Source: Polycladomyces subterraneus
GTDB taxonomy: Bacteria; Bacillota; Bacilli; Thermoactinomycetales; JIR-001
Assembly (NCBI RefSeq): GCF_030433435.1
Contig: NZ_JANRHH010000047.1
Location: 124,001-188,000, forward strand
Reading direction: 5' to 3'
Length of the DNA stretch: 64,000 nt
In this document: positions 1-8,767 of the stretch, in pieces
Layout of the letters: each line of letters starts with the position of its first letter
Position numbering within the stretch: the stretch's first letter is position 1
Notes under the pieces: model-generated
The model's input: the letters and a program-made list of their open reading frames with translations, nothing else
What the model was told of the DNA's origin: nothing
Databases searched by the model: none
Translations under genes and position numbers: made by a program

Positions 1-113
1 CGGTATATCCAGAGATACCGCCCAGAGTGGAATATGCACTGACGGAAAAAGGTTTGGACCTAAAGCCTATTTTCCGGGAAATGAAAAAGTGGGGTTGTAA
101 ATGGTTGAAGTGA
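1..113 (+). CDS. HxlR-family winged-helix regulator, C-terminal fragment
   Basis: An open frame entering from the window edge (codons begin at base 3) and stopping at 111-113 encodes about 36 residues. It includes EIPPRVEYALTEKG, the wing segment highly typical of HxlR/YodB-type regulators, and ends in basic residues. HxlR proteins are small dimeric repressors or activators, often sensing electrophiles or redox change. Only the last third of the protein is visible, so no ligand can be proposed. Confidence 0.8.
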   Translation, partial: VYPEIPPRVEYALTEKGLDLKPIFREMKKWGCKWLK

Positions 114-367
114 GTAATTCAACATCCATATGATCATGGGGATAAAATATCGAAGTATGATTTATTTCAACCCGTTTTCTTGATGGTCGCTGTTTTCCCT
201 GTCTGTGCAGGCGGTTGCACAGAATCCCACCCGGTATTGGAGGGAAGCTGGTTCAATCCATTTGTGTCGATCCATGGGTTCACTTCGGAGTTCCAATATT
301 ATAGCAGAGGGCAAAGGACAAACTTCACATGAATGAAGATTTCCGAGGAAAATGGTCCCCGATTGTG

Positions 368-398
368 TATAATGATAACAATGAAAACGATTGCGCAA
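368..398 (+). promoter_or_regulatory. -10 box and LacI/cre-type operator upstream of the LacI gene
   Basis: A perfect TATAAT (368-373) is followed by TGAAAACGATTGCG (382-395), close to the Gram-positive cre consensus, and by the palindrome TTGCGCAA (391-398). No good -35 box is visible. A site overlapping the start of transcription suggests autorepression by the LacI-type protein or control by CcpA. This is inferred from sequence only. Confidence 0.45.
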
Positions 399-423
399 AA
401 GCTGTAACAAAGGGGATATCGTC

Positions 424-1446
424 ATGGCTACCATCAAGGATGTCGCCAAAAAAGCGGGTGTGTCGCCGTCGACGGTTTCACGCGTGATCGCGGGAAGTAA
501 CCGGATCAGCCAGGAGACGAAAGAGCGCGTGCGTCGCGCGATGGAACAGTTGGGATACGTGCCCAATGCAATCGCCCGGAGCCTGGCCCGCAGCAACACC
601 CATACGATCGGATTTACGATGTGCCGGCGTGCGGACCAGGTATTTTCCAACCCGTTTTTCCCGGAAGCGATTCGCGGGATGTCCGCAGTGGCACAGGAGA
701 AGGATTACAACATCTTGCTATCGATCAGCCTGACCCCGGAAGAAGAGTTGAAAAAGTGTCTGCAACTGGTACGGGAGCGACGGGTCGACGGGTTGATCCT
801 ATCCACTTCACGGGTACGGGACCCGTTGATCGAAGCGTTGGTGAAAGAAGACGCCCCATTTGTCGTGATCGGGCGCAGTGCGGATCAACCTGTCCGATCC
901 GTCAACAACGACAATGTCAAAGCAGGGTATCAAGCAACGTTGCACCTGTTGGATCAAGGATATCGCCATATCGCGTATCTCAGTGGACCACAGGATTTGG
1001 TGGTCAGCGTGGATCGTTTGAATGGGTATAAACAAGCGCTGATCGAGCGGGGCATCCCGGTTGTGCCCGAACGGATCGAAGTGGCAGAGATTTCAGAGGA
1101 GGGCGGAACCCAGGCGATGTATCATTTACGGGAAAAAGGGGTACTGTTTGATGCCATTGTGGCGGCAGATGATTTGCTCGCACTCGGCGCTCTTCGCTAT
1201 GCACATGAGCAGGGGGTTCATGTGCCTGATGAGCTGGGCATTGTCGGTTTCAATGACACGCCGATCATGTCATATACCCATCCGCCGTTGACCAGTGTCC
1301 GCATCCTTTCCTACCAACTGGGTGTCGAAGCAATGGAATTATTGCTCGAGGGTTTGGAACACCCTGAAAAGGCGCAAACCAAAAAAGAGATCCTGTTGCC
1401 GTCGGAACTGATCGTGCGCAAGTCCAGTTGCCCCGATCGTCTGTAA
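424..1446 (+). CDS. LacI-family transcriptional regulator
   Basis: A 340-residue DNA-binding regulator. The N-terminal helix-turn-helix (ATIKDVAKKAGVSPSTVSRV, residues 2-21) and hinge (NAIARSLARS) are followed by a periplasmic-binding-protein-like effector domain to the C-terminus, the usual size and order for LacI/GalR proteins. The ATG at 424 is chosen because AAAGGGG lies just upstream and the HTH begins there; an in-frame ATG at 391 would add 11 unusual residues. No sugar transport or catabolic gene is adjacent, so the effector is unknown. A cre-like operator precedes the gene. The next gene is a housekeeping sulfur-transfer gene, so this looks monocistronic. Confidence 0.93.
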   Translation: MATIKDVAKKAGVSPSTVSRVIAGSNRISQETKERVRRAMEQLGYVPNAIARSLARSNTHTIGFTMCRRADQVFSNPFFPEAIRGMSAVAQEKDYNILLSISLTPEEELKKCLQLVRERRVDGLILSTSRVRDPLIEALVKEDAPFVVIGRSADQPVRSVNNDNVKAGYQATLHLLDQGYRHIAYLSGPQDLVVSVDRLNGYKQALIERGIPVVPERIEVAEISEEGGTQAMYHLREKGVLFDAIVAADDLLALGALRYAHEQGVHVPDELGIVGFNDTPIMSYTHPPLTSVRILSYQLGVEAMELLLEGLEHPEKAQTKKEILLPSELIVRKSSCPDRL

Positions 1447-1563
1447 GGTGTAAGCTAATAAAATGACCCATGTGGAAACTAGTTGCGGAGCAACAGGGAT
1501 ATGGTTGTAGTTTCACGGACCCGGTACGGGGGGAATGCGGACGTGAGCGAAAGGATGAATGAG

Positions 1564-2715
1564 ATGGCCTATTTGGACAATAGCGCCACCACCCGGACTG
1601 ACGATCAAGTGGTGCGGGTGATGGTTGATGTGATGAACAACATATACGGAAACCCTGCTTCGCTTCACGGACTGGGCGCCAAGGCAGAACGGCTCGTCAC
1701 CCAGGCCCGTGAAGCGACGGCGCGCACACTGGGCGTATCCCCCGGGGAGATCGTGTTTACCTCCGGTGGAACGGAGGGGAATAATACGGCGATCAAAGGT
1801 GTAGCTTTCCAATACCGTGATCGGGGGCGCCACCTGATTACCACCCAGGTGGAGCATCCTTCCGTCTACGGTGTGTGCAAACAGCTGGAAGAGTGGGGTT
1901 GGCGCGTCACCTATTTGCCGGTGGATGCGTACGGCCGGGTGCGTCCTGCGGACGTAGAGGCGGCCATCACCGACGAAACGGTTCTGGTTACAGTCATGCA
2001 CGTCAACAACGAAGTGGGTACCATTCAGCCGATCGCTGAGATCGGGAAACTGCTGAAACGTTATCCCAAAGTGTTGTTCCACGTGGATGCGGTGCAGTCG
2101 TTCGGCAAAATTGATGTGCGGCCCAAAGAATGGGGTGTGGATCTGATGACCCTATCCGGACACAAGTTTCACGGTCCCAAGGGTGTGGGATGCCTTTATG
2201 TCCGGGAGGGGGTATCATTGGCACCGCTTTTGACAGGCGGCGGACAGGAAGGCGGACTTCGTTCCGGGACGCACAATGTCCCTGGTATCGCCGGTTTTGC
2301 CAAAGCGGCACTGCTGGCCAAAGAACGGCAACCAGAAGCGGTTCGTCGGTGGGCACGCTGGAAAGCGGACTTGATCGAACAGGTGATGAGCCGGGTGGAA
2401 GGTGCCCGGGTCAACGGTGACCCTTCTCCTGAAGGCGGTGCGCCTCATATCGTCAGTTTCTCCTTCCCAGGGCTACGCTCGGAAGTGATCGTGCACGCAT
2501 TGGAGGAGGAAAATGTGTTCGTTTCCAGCAAATCAGCCTGTTCTTCCAAAGGAGAAAAACCGAGCCGCATCCTGTTGGCGATGGGGCTGGATCCGGCTGC
2601 TGCGGTTGGTTCAATCCGCATCAGCATGGGGTATCATACCACAGAAGAAGAAGTGGAACGGTGTGCACAGGCACTGTGTCAAGTGGTTACCCGACTGCAA
2701 AAGATCATGACGTGA
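1564..2715 (+). CDS. nifZ: Cysteine desulfurase (NifS/IscS-like), partner of ThiI
   Basis: A PLP enzyme of 383 residues that takes sulfur from L-cysteine as an enzyme persulfide. The N-terminus AYLDNSATT is the class signature. The PLP lysine lies in SGHKFHGPKG (about K201) and the persulfide cysteine in SSKSACSSKG (about C326). ATG 1564 is preceded by AAGG at 9 bases; ATG 1555 is an alternative. thiI starts 13 bases after the stop, the same order as Bacillus subtilis nifZ-thiI, where this desulfurase is dedicated to tRNA 4-thiouridine. The symbol rests on that synteny. Confidence 0.93.
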   Translation: MAYLDNSATTRTDDQVVRVMVDVMNNIYGNPASLHGLGAKAERLVTQAREATARTLGVSPGEIVFTSGGTEGNNTAIKGVAFQYRDRGRHLITTQVEHPSVYGVCKQLEEWGWRVTYLPVDAYGRVRPADVEAAITDETVLVTVMHVNNEVGTIQPIAEIGKLLKRYPKVLFHVDAVQSFGKIDVRPKEWGVDLMTLSGHKFHGPKGVGCLYVREGVSLAPLLTGGGQEGGLRSGTHNVPGIAGFAKAALLAKERQPEAVRRWARWKADLIEQVMSRVEGARVNGDPSPEGGAPHIVSFSFPGLRSEVIVHALEEENVFVSSKSACSSKGEKPSRILLAMGLDPAAAVGSIRISMGYHTTEEEVERCAQALCQVVTRLQKIMT

Positions 2716-2728
2716 GGGTGCGACGCAT

Positions 2729-3928
2729 ATGGGATATGATGTGATTTTGATTCGATATGGCGAATTGGCGTTGAAAGGAAAGAACCGGTCTGATTTCGAA
2801 GACCGCCTTTTGCGGAATATCCGCAACAAGTTGAAAGATTTTCCAGACGTAAAGGTGAAAAAGACGTATGGCCGCATGTTGGTGGAGCTGAACGGACAAG
2901 CTCATCCGCCTGTCGTGGAGCGGCTTCAGGAAGTTTTCGGTGTTGTCGGGGTGAGCCCGGCCAAGCGCGTCCCCACAGAGCTTCAGGCGCTCCAACAAGC
3001 AGCCGTGGCACTGATCTGCGAGCGGCAAACGCGCCCCGCTACTTTTAAAATTGCCGCCAAGCGAAGCATCAAATCGTTTCCGTACAAATCGATGGAATTG
3101 AACCATCTGATCGGTGGTTACGTACTGAAAAATGTAGACGGGATCAAAGTGGACGTCCATCATCCCGAACTCACCGTTCATGTGGAGGTGCGCGCCGAAG
3201 CTGCTTATGTATACGGTGATGACATTCCGGGCCCGGGCGGTTTGCCCGTCGGAGCCAGCGGTCGAGTGGCACTGCTCTTGTCAGGTGGGATCGATTCGCC
3301 GGTGGCGGGGTATCTGGCATTGAAACGTGGAGCTGAATTGCAGGCGATCCACTTCCATTCCTATCCGTTCACAAGTGAAAGGGCCAAACAAAAGGTGATC
3401 GACCTGGCGCAAATTCTGACCCGCTATGGAGGAAAAATCCGTCTGCATGTGGTGCCGTTCACCGAAATTCAGACGCAGATCCGACAAAAATGCGAAGAAT
3501 CGTATTCGGTGACAGTGATGCGCCGGATGATGTTCCGCATCGCCGAGCGAATCGCTCACAAGGAGAAAGCACTGGCGCTGGTCACGGGTGAAAATCTCGG
3601 ACAGGTGGCCAGTCAGACGCTGGAGAGCATGTACACGATCAATCACGTGATTCGGATGCCGGTTCTGCGCCCCGTTGTCGGTATGGATAAACAGGAGATC
3701 ATGAACATCGCCAAACGGATCGGTACCTATGAAACCTCCATTTTGCCTTATGAAGACTGCTGTACCGTTTTTCTCCCCAAATCACCGAAAACCCGTCCCG
3801 ATTTGAACACGACGGAGCGGATGGAATCCCATCTCGACGTGGATCGGCTGGTGCAGGAAGCGGTGGATGCGACGGAAGTATTGGACCTGTCACCGGACAA
3901 ACGGGAGGAAGAGTTTACGTTTTTCTGA
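2729..3928 (+). CDS. thiI: tRNA 4-thiouridine synthase ThiI
   Basis: A 399-residue cytoplasmic enzyme that adenylates U8 of tRNA and installs sulfur, giving 4-thiouridine; it may also feed thiazole synthesis. An N-terminal ferredoxin-like/THUMP region (about residues 1-165) is followed by a PP-loop ATPase with SGGIDSPVAGY at about residues 185-195. The length matches Bacillus-type ThiI, which lacks the C-terminal rhodanese domain of the E. coli enzyme. It therefore depends on a separate desulfurase, encoded just upstream with a 13-base gap, so the two form an operon. Confidence 0.95.
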   Translation: MGYDVILIRYGELALKGKNRSDFEDRLLRNIRNKLKDFPDVKVKKTYGRMLVELNGQAHPPVVERLQEVFGVVGVSPAKRVPTELQALQQAAVALICERQTRPATFKIAAKRSIKSFPYKSMELNHLIGGYVLKNVDGIKVDVHHPELTVHVEVRAEAAYVYGDDIPGPGGLPVGASGRVALLLSGGIDSPVAGYLALKRGAELQAIHFHSYPFTSERAKQKVIDLAQILTRYGGKIRLHVVPFTEIQTQIRQKCEESYSVTVMRRMMFRIAERIAHKEKALALVTGENLGQVASQTLESMYTINHVIRMPVLRPVVGMDKQEIMNIAKRIGTYETSILPYEDCCTVFLPKSPKTRPDLNTTERMESHLDVDRLVQEAVDATEVLDLSPDKREEEFTFF

Positions 3929-4005
3929 TCCCGGTGTTTGGTCCTAATGAGTGGAACGCGAAAGTCATCTTCCAGGGGAATATTGAACGGAAAGCACACA
4001 AATCA

Positions 4006-4065
4006 GGGACCCGTAATCCCGGCCGAAGCGGCACGCTCCTTTGCGGGAAATCGGGCCCCTTTTTC
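4006..4065 (+). terminator. Terminator-like nested hairpin downstream of thiI
   Basis: GGGACCCG (4006-4013) pairs with CGGGCCCC (4052-4059) around an inner AATCCCG/CGGGAAAT pairing, followed by a T-run. The loop is long, so efficiency is uncertain. Confidence 0.5.
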
Positions 4066-4831
4066 TATGCATATGAACGAAAAACATCGACAAAATGATC
4101 ATGATGCAGGATCGGAACAACCTGATAAATATCGACTTAAGAACAATGTCTTACATCGTTTCCAAATCCTCGTGCGCGCAATTCGCGTCCACTGCCACAT
4201 TCCCAAAGTAATTCTCTTATATTTGATTTGGTATAGTGAAACGCGCCCATACAAACTTGAGCTTCCGGGGATTTATTGCCCTTTAGTTGAGTGAGAATGG
4301 CACCCGCCCCTAAATAATCTTCAATTGATGGTCTGAGCCGATTTTCTCCAATTCTGACATCGTTCCATTGTTCACCACATGGAATAACCGTAACGTTTGC
4401 TCCCGTTTCCAAGATGAGTCGGTTGGCAACTTTGGCGACTGCCGAGGCATTTAACAAACAGCCGATCAAGAGAGCAGGCACTTTAGATGCGATGGAGGAA
4501 CAGGCGGCTCCATTTAAGGAGCACAAAACAAATTTTTTTCCCGCATGAACGGGTCAAATGATACAGGAGATAAAGAAGGTTTTCCCAGCCTGGCTGCTTC
4601 AGCTCTGCCGAAAATCAGTTCAGCTTTCACTTTGTCTGCAAAAGCCTTGGCTTGATCATTCAGTGGTGGTGGATGTGGGAACATCAGGGCTCCAACGTTT
4701 ACAGCCGTGACTACTGTTGAAGAAAAACTCAGAACATCAACGATGATTGTAATATCACCGCGTTCGGCAGCATCCCTTGCACCACGAAACCCCCACTCTA
4801 CTCTACACTCAAAAGGTGATTGGTCAAACAC
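4065..4831 (-). pseudogene. comB: comB-like 2-phosphosulfolactate phosphatase, disrupted
   Basis: On the minus strand an N-terminal part (from 4831) contains VEWGFRGARDAAERGD, IIVDVLSFSSTV and FGRAEAARLGKPSLSP, typical of the ComB phosphatase family. It is broken at about 4530, in a run of seven A (coding strand); one extra A would restore EKKFVLCSLNGAACS and the downstream frame. A second lesion, an in-frame TAA at 4137-4139, cuts the conserved tail, which is still readable beyond it as DIYQVVPIL up to a stop at 4065. Two independent lesions argue for a decayed gene rather than a sequencing error. Confidence 0.75.
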
Positions 4832-4846
4832 TCAGCAGTCCCCTTG

Positions 4847-5122
4847 TTACAGCAGCCGCTCAATTCGCTCGATCAATGCTACATCACGTTCTGTCACGCC
4901 ACCGGCGTCATGTGTGGTGCAAGTGAGGGTGACGGTCCGGTAGCTGATCAGCATGTCCGGATGATGATCGAGGCGCTCGGCTTCTTCGGCTACACGTACG
5001 GCAAATTGGACACCCTCCATGTAAGTGGAAAACGAGAACGTTTTGACCAATGCCTCGTTTTCCCAACCCCAACCCGGAAAACGGGTCAGCGCATTCCCGA
5101 TCTCCTGACGGGACAGCTTCAT
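4847..5122 (-). CDS. Pterin-4a-carbinolamine dehydratase (PCD/DCoH family)
   Basis: A 91-residue protein of the usual family length. It contains the active-site segment LDHHPDMLISYRTV and the C-terminal LTCTTHDAGGVTERD block. Family members dehydrate 4a-hydroxy-tetrahydropterin after aromatic amino acid hydroxylation or act as pterin recycling or moonlighting factors. No phenylalanine hydroxylase is visible nearby. The gene lies just upstream of the comB remnant on the same strand and diverges from the TerC gene. Confidence 0.92.
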   Translation of the reverse strand: MKLSRQEIGNALTRFPGWGWENEALVKTFSFSTYMEGVQFAVRVAEEAERLDHHPDMLISYRTVTLTCTTHDAGGVTERDVALIERIERLL

Positions 5123-5146
5123 GATCAGGTTCCCCTTCCTTTTCCT

Positions 5147-5161
5147 GTTGTAGGGTACAAC
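5147..5161. promoter_or_regulatory. Inverted repeat GTTGTA-N3-TACAAC between divergent genes
   Basis: A perfect 6-bp inverted repeat with a 3-base spacer lies between the divergently oriented pterin dehydratase and TerC genes, upstream of a TATGAT (5174-5179). It could be an operator for either gene. The cognate regulator is unknown, and chance occurrence is possible. Confidence 0.3.
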
Positions 5162-5240
5162 TACATCTTAGTTTATGATATCGTATGGGGGGAATCTATC
5201 AAAGTCTAAACCTTGCAAGACGGGAAGGAATGGAGTCGGA

Positions 5241-5900
5241 TTGGATACACAATTTTTGATTGGATTTATAAATATCATCATCCTCGACTTGGTATTGAGT
5301 GGGGACAATGCCGTCGTTATCGGTATGGCGGCAAGAGCGCTCCCTGAACGACAGCGAAAAAAAGCGATCATCTTCGGTACCAGTGCTGCCATTGTGCTTC
5401 GCGTCGCTTTGACCGGGATTGCCGCCTATTTATTGAATATCCCGTTGTTGATGTCCATCGGTGGATTGATCTTGCTGTGGATTGCGGTGAAACTGGTCTC
5501 CGAAGAGGATGACGAGACGGAAGTCCATGTCGGCCGGGGATTGAAGGAAGCCATCAAAACGATTATCGTCGCCGATGTCGTGATGAGCTTGGATAATGTT
5601 CTGGCGGTCGCGGGAGCGTCGCACGGCGATTTTTGGCTGGTGCTGTTCGGCTTGATGTTAAGTATCCCCATCATCATGTGGGGAAGCCGGATCATCGCCG
5701 TGATGATGAACAAACTGCCATGGTTGGTATATGTCGGCTCCGCCATTTTGGGATATACCGCCGGACAGTTGATCGTGGAAGATCCCATCATCCATGAACA
5801 GTTCATCGAGTCAGTGTCTGCTTTGTCCTGGGCAGTGCCGCTCGCTTTGGCTCTGTTGGTCGTGATTGCCGGTGGCGCGCTCAAACGTGCCGCCAAATGA
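5241..5900 (+). CDS. TerC-family integral membrane protein (YjbE-like, probable Mn2+ exporter)
   Basis: About 220 residues with roughly seven hydrophobic segments. The two signature acidic motifs are NIIILDLVLSGDNAVVIG near the N-terminus and DVVMSLDNVLAVAG in the middle; the paired Asp residues are the expected metal-binding residues. TerC/YjbE proteins export manganese, including to metallate secreted proteins. The TTG at 5241 is chosen because LDTQFLIGF is the usual beginning and GGAG lies 5-6 bases upstream; the frame stays open to 5175 but that extension is not hydrophobic. No yybP-ykoY riboswitch was recognised upstream. A strong terminator follows. Confidence 0.88.
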   Translation: MDTQFLIGFINIIILDLVLSGDNAVVIGMAARALPERQRKKAIIFGTSAAIVLRVALTGIAAYLLNIPLLMSIGGLILLWIAVKLVSEEDDETEVHVGRGLKEAIKTIIVADVVMSLDNVLAVAGASHGDFWLVLFGLMLSIPIIMWGSRIIAVMMNKLPWLVYVGSAILGYTAGQLIVEDPIIHEQFIESVSALSWAVPLALALLVVIAGGALKRAAK

Positions 5901-5913
5901 AAAAAAATGGTTC

Positions 5914-5942
5914 GCGTTCCGCGACTGCGGAGCGCTTTTTTT
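5914..5942 (+). terminator. Rho-independent terminator of the TerC gene
   Basis: GCGTTCCGC (5914-5922) pairs with GCGGAGCGC (5927-5935) with one G-T pair, a 4-base loop and T7. Confidence 0.85.
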
Positions 5943-6012
5943 GTGTGTGCATGCCGTTTACGTCCCCGATCCATACTAACAGGGCAGAGTTCGAATCGGA
6001 GGCGTTGGTGGG

Positions 6013-6588
6013 ATGAGTGGCGGTTTATTGTCGGCTTGGCGTATGTGGGATCAACTGTATTATCACTGTACCCGCTTGCAGTACGTTGACAGGGAAAATC
6101 AAAACCTGTTCCGTGTGGTGATCAAACCGTATCATGGACCGACGCTGACGACATCCGACGGGGTGGTTTTACATCGGGGGGACTGGTATGCCAAATTGCA
6201 TTTGCACAATTGTTTGCTGGCTCACATCTTGCGTCGTTATAGAGGAGACGACGTCCAAATGGCGTTGCGGGTGCTGACCGAAGTACGCCAATCACTCCCC
6301 GCATTGGCGCGTTTCGTTGCCGATCATCCGCGATCGGGTCAAATCAGGGTATTGATGGGAACAACATTTTTGCACCGTGGATCGCAACACCTGGGATTTG
6401 ACGTGACGGATCTGCCCGACACTTGGTATGCCGCTTACAAAACCTGGTTTTTTAAATTCATTTTGTCCAATTGCCATCCCGAAGGATGGAAGCGGCTGAA
6501 AACGGGCAATAGCCCCTTGGTCCCCAAACGAGTCTACATTTCCAAAGCGCGCTTGTTTCGGCGTTATCTTGATGGTGAGGAGCCATGA
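6013..6588 (+). CDS. YkoP-like protein
   Basis: A 191-residue basic protein without signal peptide or obvious catalytic motif. Segments such as VVLHRGDWYAKLHLHN and FVADHPRSGQIRVLMGTTFLHRG resemble the YkoP domain that Bacilli encode beside a YkoN-like glycosyltransferase and a YkoQ-like phosphoesterase; both neighbour types are present here. GGAGG lies 10 bases before ATG 6013. The stop overlaps the next start (ATGA), so the two are translationally coupled. The function is unknown; a role in envelope glycolipid or polymer metabolism is inferred from context. Confidence 0.72.
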   Translation: MSGGLLSAWRMWDQLYYHCTRLQYVDRENQNLFRVVIKPYHGPTLTTSDGVVLHRGDWYAKLHLHNCLLAHILRRYRGDDVQMALRVLTEVRQSLPALARFVADHPRSGQIRVLMGTTFLHRGSQHLGFDVTDLPDTWYAAYKTWFFKFILSNCHPEGWKRLKTGNSPLVPKRVYISKARLFRRYLDGEEP

Positions 6589-7700
6589 CGGACAAAGTGT
6601 TGATTTTGACAGAACAGATCGGCGGCAACGGTCATTTCAAAGCGGCGCAGGCGATTCAACAAGGGCTGGCATACGCGGCTCCCCAGCTCCAAACGGAAAT
6701 CGCCTGCGGTCTGCCGTTGGTCAACCCTTCTCTGGAGCAGATGGTCCGCAAATGTTATCTTCACACCCTGCAGTATGCACCACATCTGTGGGGAGCGGCA
6801 TACCGAAGAGAAGGGGAACTGAGCCACTGGTTCAAAACGCCGTTGGGGAAAGTGGTGGCCAAGCGGCTCAAAGATTGGGTCGAACAAGTACAACCCCGTG
6901 CCGTGGTTTGTACGCATGCGTTATGTTTAAGTGCAATGGGCAGAATCAAGGAAAGAATGAAGCGGCCGTTTGCATTGGGTGCGGCCATCACCGATTTCGA
7001 TGTTAACGGTTTTTGGGTTGACCCCACTATCGATTTTTATCTTGTGGCCCATGAAAGAGTGGAACAACGCCTGCGTCAGCGTTTTGGCATCTCTCCCAGC
7101 CGGATTCATGTCACGGGCATTCCCATCGATCCTGCTTTTTCCGTGCAACAACCGGCCAAGTCCGAGCTTCGGCACATGCTGGGGCTGGATGGGAATCGTC
7201 TGACGGTGCTGATCATGGGCGGGGGTGTTGGCTTGGGGCCGATGGAAGCGTGCTTGACATCGTTTTGTCGCGATTGGCCAGAGGTGCAGTTGGTGGTTGT
7301 GACGGGAAAAAATGAATCCCTGTTTCGACGGTTGAATAATCGTTTCGGCGATGCGGATCAAGTGCGCGTGTTGGGATATGTGGACCGGATGGCTCAATGG
7401 ATGAACGCGTCAGACTGGATTGTTTCCAAGCCGGGAGGATTGACCAGTTCCGAAGCGTTGGCCGCCGGGCTACCGCTGATCATTTGCCGTCCGATCCCCG
7501 GCCAAGAGGAGCGGAACACTCGTTTTCTGTTGCATCAGCGGGTGGCGGTTCGTCAGGACTCTCCTTCCGCCATTCCCCGACAGATGCAATCCATGCAAAC
7601 AGATCATACTCAATGGCTGCGAATGCGCGCAAAGGCCCTTCAGCTAGGTAGGCCGGATTCTGCTCTGCGGGCGGCGGATGTGATCCTGAACACATTGTGA
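6585..7700 (+). CDS. MGDG-synthase/UgtP-type glycosyltransferase (YkoN-like)
   Basis: A 371-residue GT-B fold glycosyltransferase. The N-terminal VLILTEQIGGNGHFKAAQAI is the acceptor-side glycine loop of the monogalactosyldiacylglycerol synthase/processive diacylglycerol glucosyltransferase family. The C-terminal half has the nucleotide-sugar site WIVSKPGGLTSSEALAAGLP (about 280-300). Family members transfer Glc or Gal from UDP-sugar to membrane lipids at the inner leaflet. It overlaps the YkoP-like gene by ATGA and lies convergent to a metallophosphoesterase. The acceptor lipid cannot be told from sequence. Confidence 0.88.
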   Translation: MTDKVLILTEQIGGNGHFKAAQAIQQGLAYAAPQLQTEIACGLPLVNPSLEQMVRKCYLHTLQYAPHLWGAAYRREGELSHWFKTPLGKVVAKRLKDWVEQVQPRAVVCTHALCLSAMGRIKERMKRPFALGAAITDFDVNGFWVDPTIDFYLVAHERVEQRLRQRFGISPSRIHVTGIPIDPAFSVQQPAKSELRHMLGLDGNRLTVLIMGGGVGLGPMEACLTSFCRDWPEVQLVVVTGKNESLFRRLNNRFGDADQVRVLGYVDRMAQWMNASDWIVSKPGGLTSSEALAAGLPLIICRPIPGQEERNTRFLLHQRVAVRQDSPSAIPRQMQSMQTDHTQWLRMRAKALQLGRPDSALRAADVILNTL

Positions 7701-7707
7701 AGGAAAA

Positions 7708-7734
7708 AACCGATCCGAATGTTTCGGATCGGTT
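7708..7734 (-). terminator. Perfect hairpin between convergent genes
   Basis: AACCGATCCGAA (7708-7719) pairs perfectly with 7723-7734 over a 3-base loop. The T-rich side is on the minus strand, so it mainly ends the metallophosphoesterase transcript and may also stop the glycosyltransferase transcript. Confidence 0.8.
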
Positions 7735-7755
7735 AACTGCCAAGTTAAACCACTT

Positions 7756-8589
7756 TTAACTAGCTGTCGGTGTATTCAAAGTGTGGAATGTAATCTCCGG
7801 ACGGGAACGCAGGCGGAGATTGAGGGCCGTCTGCCCCAGTCCTTCGCTGATGTAGTATGCACGGTTCTGGTAAAAATGCAGTCCGCGGAAAATGCGAAGG
7901 TGCGGAAGTTGTCCCATCTTTTTCAGATGGTACGGTTTGGGCCAGTGAATCTGTCCGCCGTGGAAATGACCGGAAAGCAGATAGTCAAACGGATAATCGG
8001 CCATCTCCAGTACAATGTTGGGATCGTGTGTCAACACGAGGTTGATGCCGTCCGGGACATCTTTGTATGCGCGAGCCAAATCACTGCGTCCGGTGTAATG
8101 ATCATCCACACCGATGATGTTGAGCCGAACACCGTCTTCCAACTGCAGCGTACGGTGTTCGTTCTGCAGTACGGAGCAGCCGCGCTTCTCCATCTCTTTT
8201 TTCAACTGAGGCAAAAGTTTTTCGATGCAATAATCATGGTTGCCGAATACTGCGTACATTCCGTAACGAGGTTTCAATGAAGCCAAAACGTCCATATATT
8301 CCAGAAAGCGGTCAGTCATCCGCGGAGTGTCCAGGTAGTCACCCGTCAATGCGATCAAGTCGATATTCGTATCCCCGATTTGCGCAAGCAACGCTTGGGG
8401 TGAAATCGACAGCTTCTCCATGTGCAAGTCGGTTAAATGAAGAATCATCAATGGAGAAGCGAGAACCGGGCGAGGAATTTTGAGGTTCACATGTTTCACC
8501 ATCGGTTTATACGTGTTTCGACGAGCGATGATCCATAGCGTGACGATCGCCATCGCCATGGCGCCCCCGATCCATGCGATGATGGACAT
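7756..8589 (-). CDS. Membrane-anchored metallophosphoesterase (YkoQ/YaeI-like)
   Basis: About 277 residues. One N-terminal membrane segment (IIAWIGGAMAMAIVTLWII) precedes a calcineurin-type phosphoesterase domain with the full metal set: HLTDLHM, LTGDYLD, FGNHDYC, LTHDPN and LSGHFHGGQIH. Relatives hydrolyse lipid-linked phosphates such as UDP-diacylglucosamine or unknown phosphodiesters at the membrane. AAGGTGG precedes ATG 8589 at workable spacing; an upstream GTG at 8604 is possible. It faces the YkoN/YkoP-like pair, matching the Bacillus ykoN/P/Q gene set, so a joint envelope role is inferred. Confidence 0.9.
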   Translation of the reverse strand: MSIIAWIGGAMAMAIVTLWIIARRNTYKPMVKHVNLKIPRPVLASPLMILHLTDLHMEKLSISPQALLAQIGDTNIDLIALTGDYLDTPRMTDRFLEYMDVLASLKPRYGMYAVFGNHDYCIEKLLPQLKKEMEKRGCSVLQNEHRTLQLEDGVRLNIIGVDDHYTGRSDLARAYKDVPDGINLVLTHDPNIVLEMADYPFDYLLSGHFHGGQIHWPKPYHLKKMGQLPHLRIFRGLHFYQNRAYYISEGLGQTALNLRLRSRPEITFHTLNTPTAS

Positions 8590-8727
8590 GTTGGCAATCA
8601 CCACCTTCTACTTTTCCCGACTCTTTTCTAGCATACTGGCTCTACACTCTCTCGTCTATAGTAAATCAAGGAAAGAAATCGCAAAATCACGGGGTTTCCC
8701 CCAACCATTCACCAATCGTCCCAAAAG

Positions 8728-8763
8728 AAAGCCCCCGAGCGTCTCAGCGTCTCGAGGGCTTTT
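8728..8763 (-). terminator. Terminator downstream of tRNA-Gln
   Basis: AAAGCCCCCGAG and CTCGAGGGCTTTT form a 9-bp stem with one mismatch around an 11-base loop. T-runs exist on both strands; tRNA-Gln transcription (minus) would end here. Confidence 0.75.
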
Positions 8764-8767
8764 GTCA

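Noticed and set aside
162-650. A 162-codon minus-strand frame before the LacI gene
   Set aside because: No ribosome site, no family resemblance, and it overlaps the LacI start region and promoter.
5162-5240. yybP-ykoY manganese riboswitch upstream of the TerC gene
   Set aside because: The leader is too short and lacks the conserved GGGGAGUA loops.
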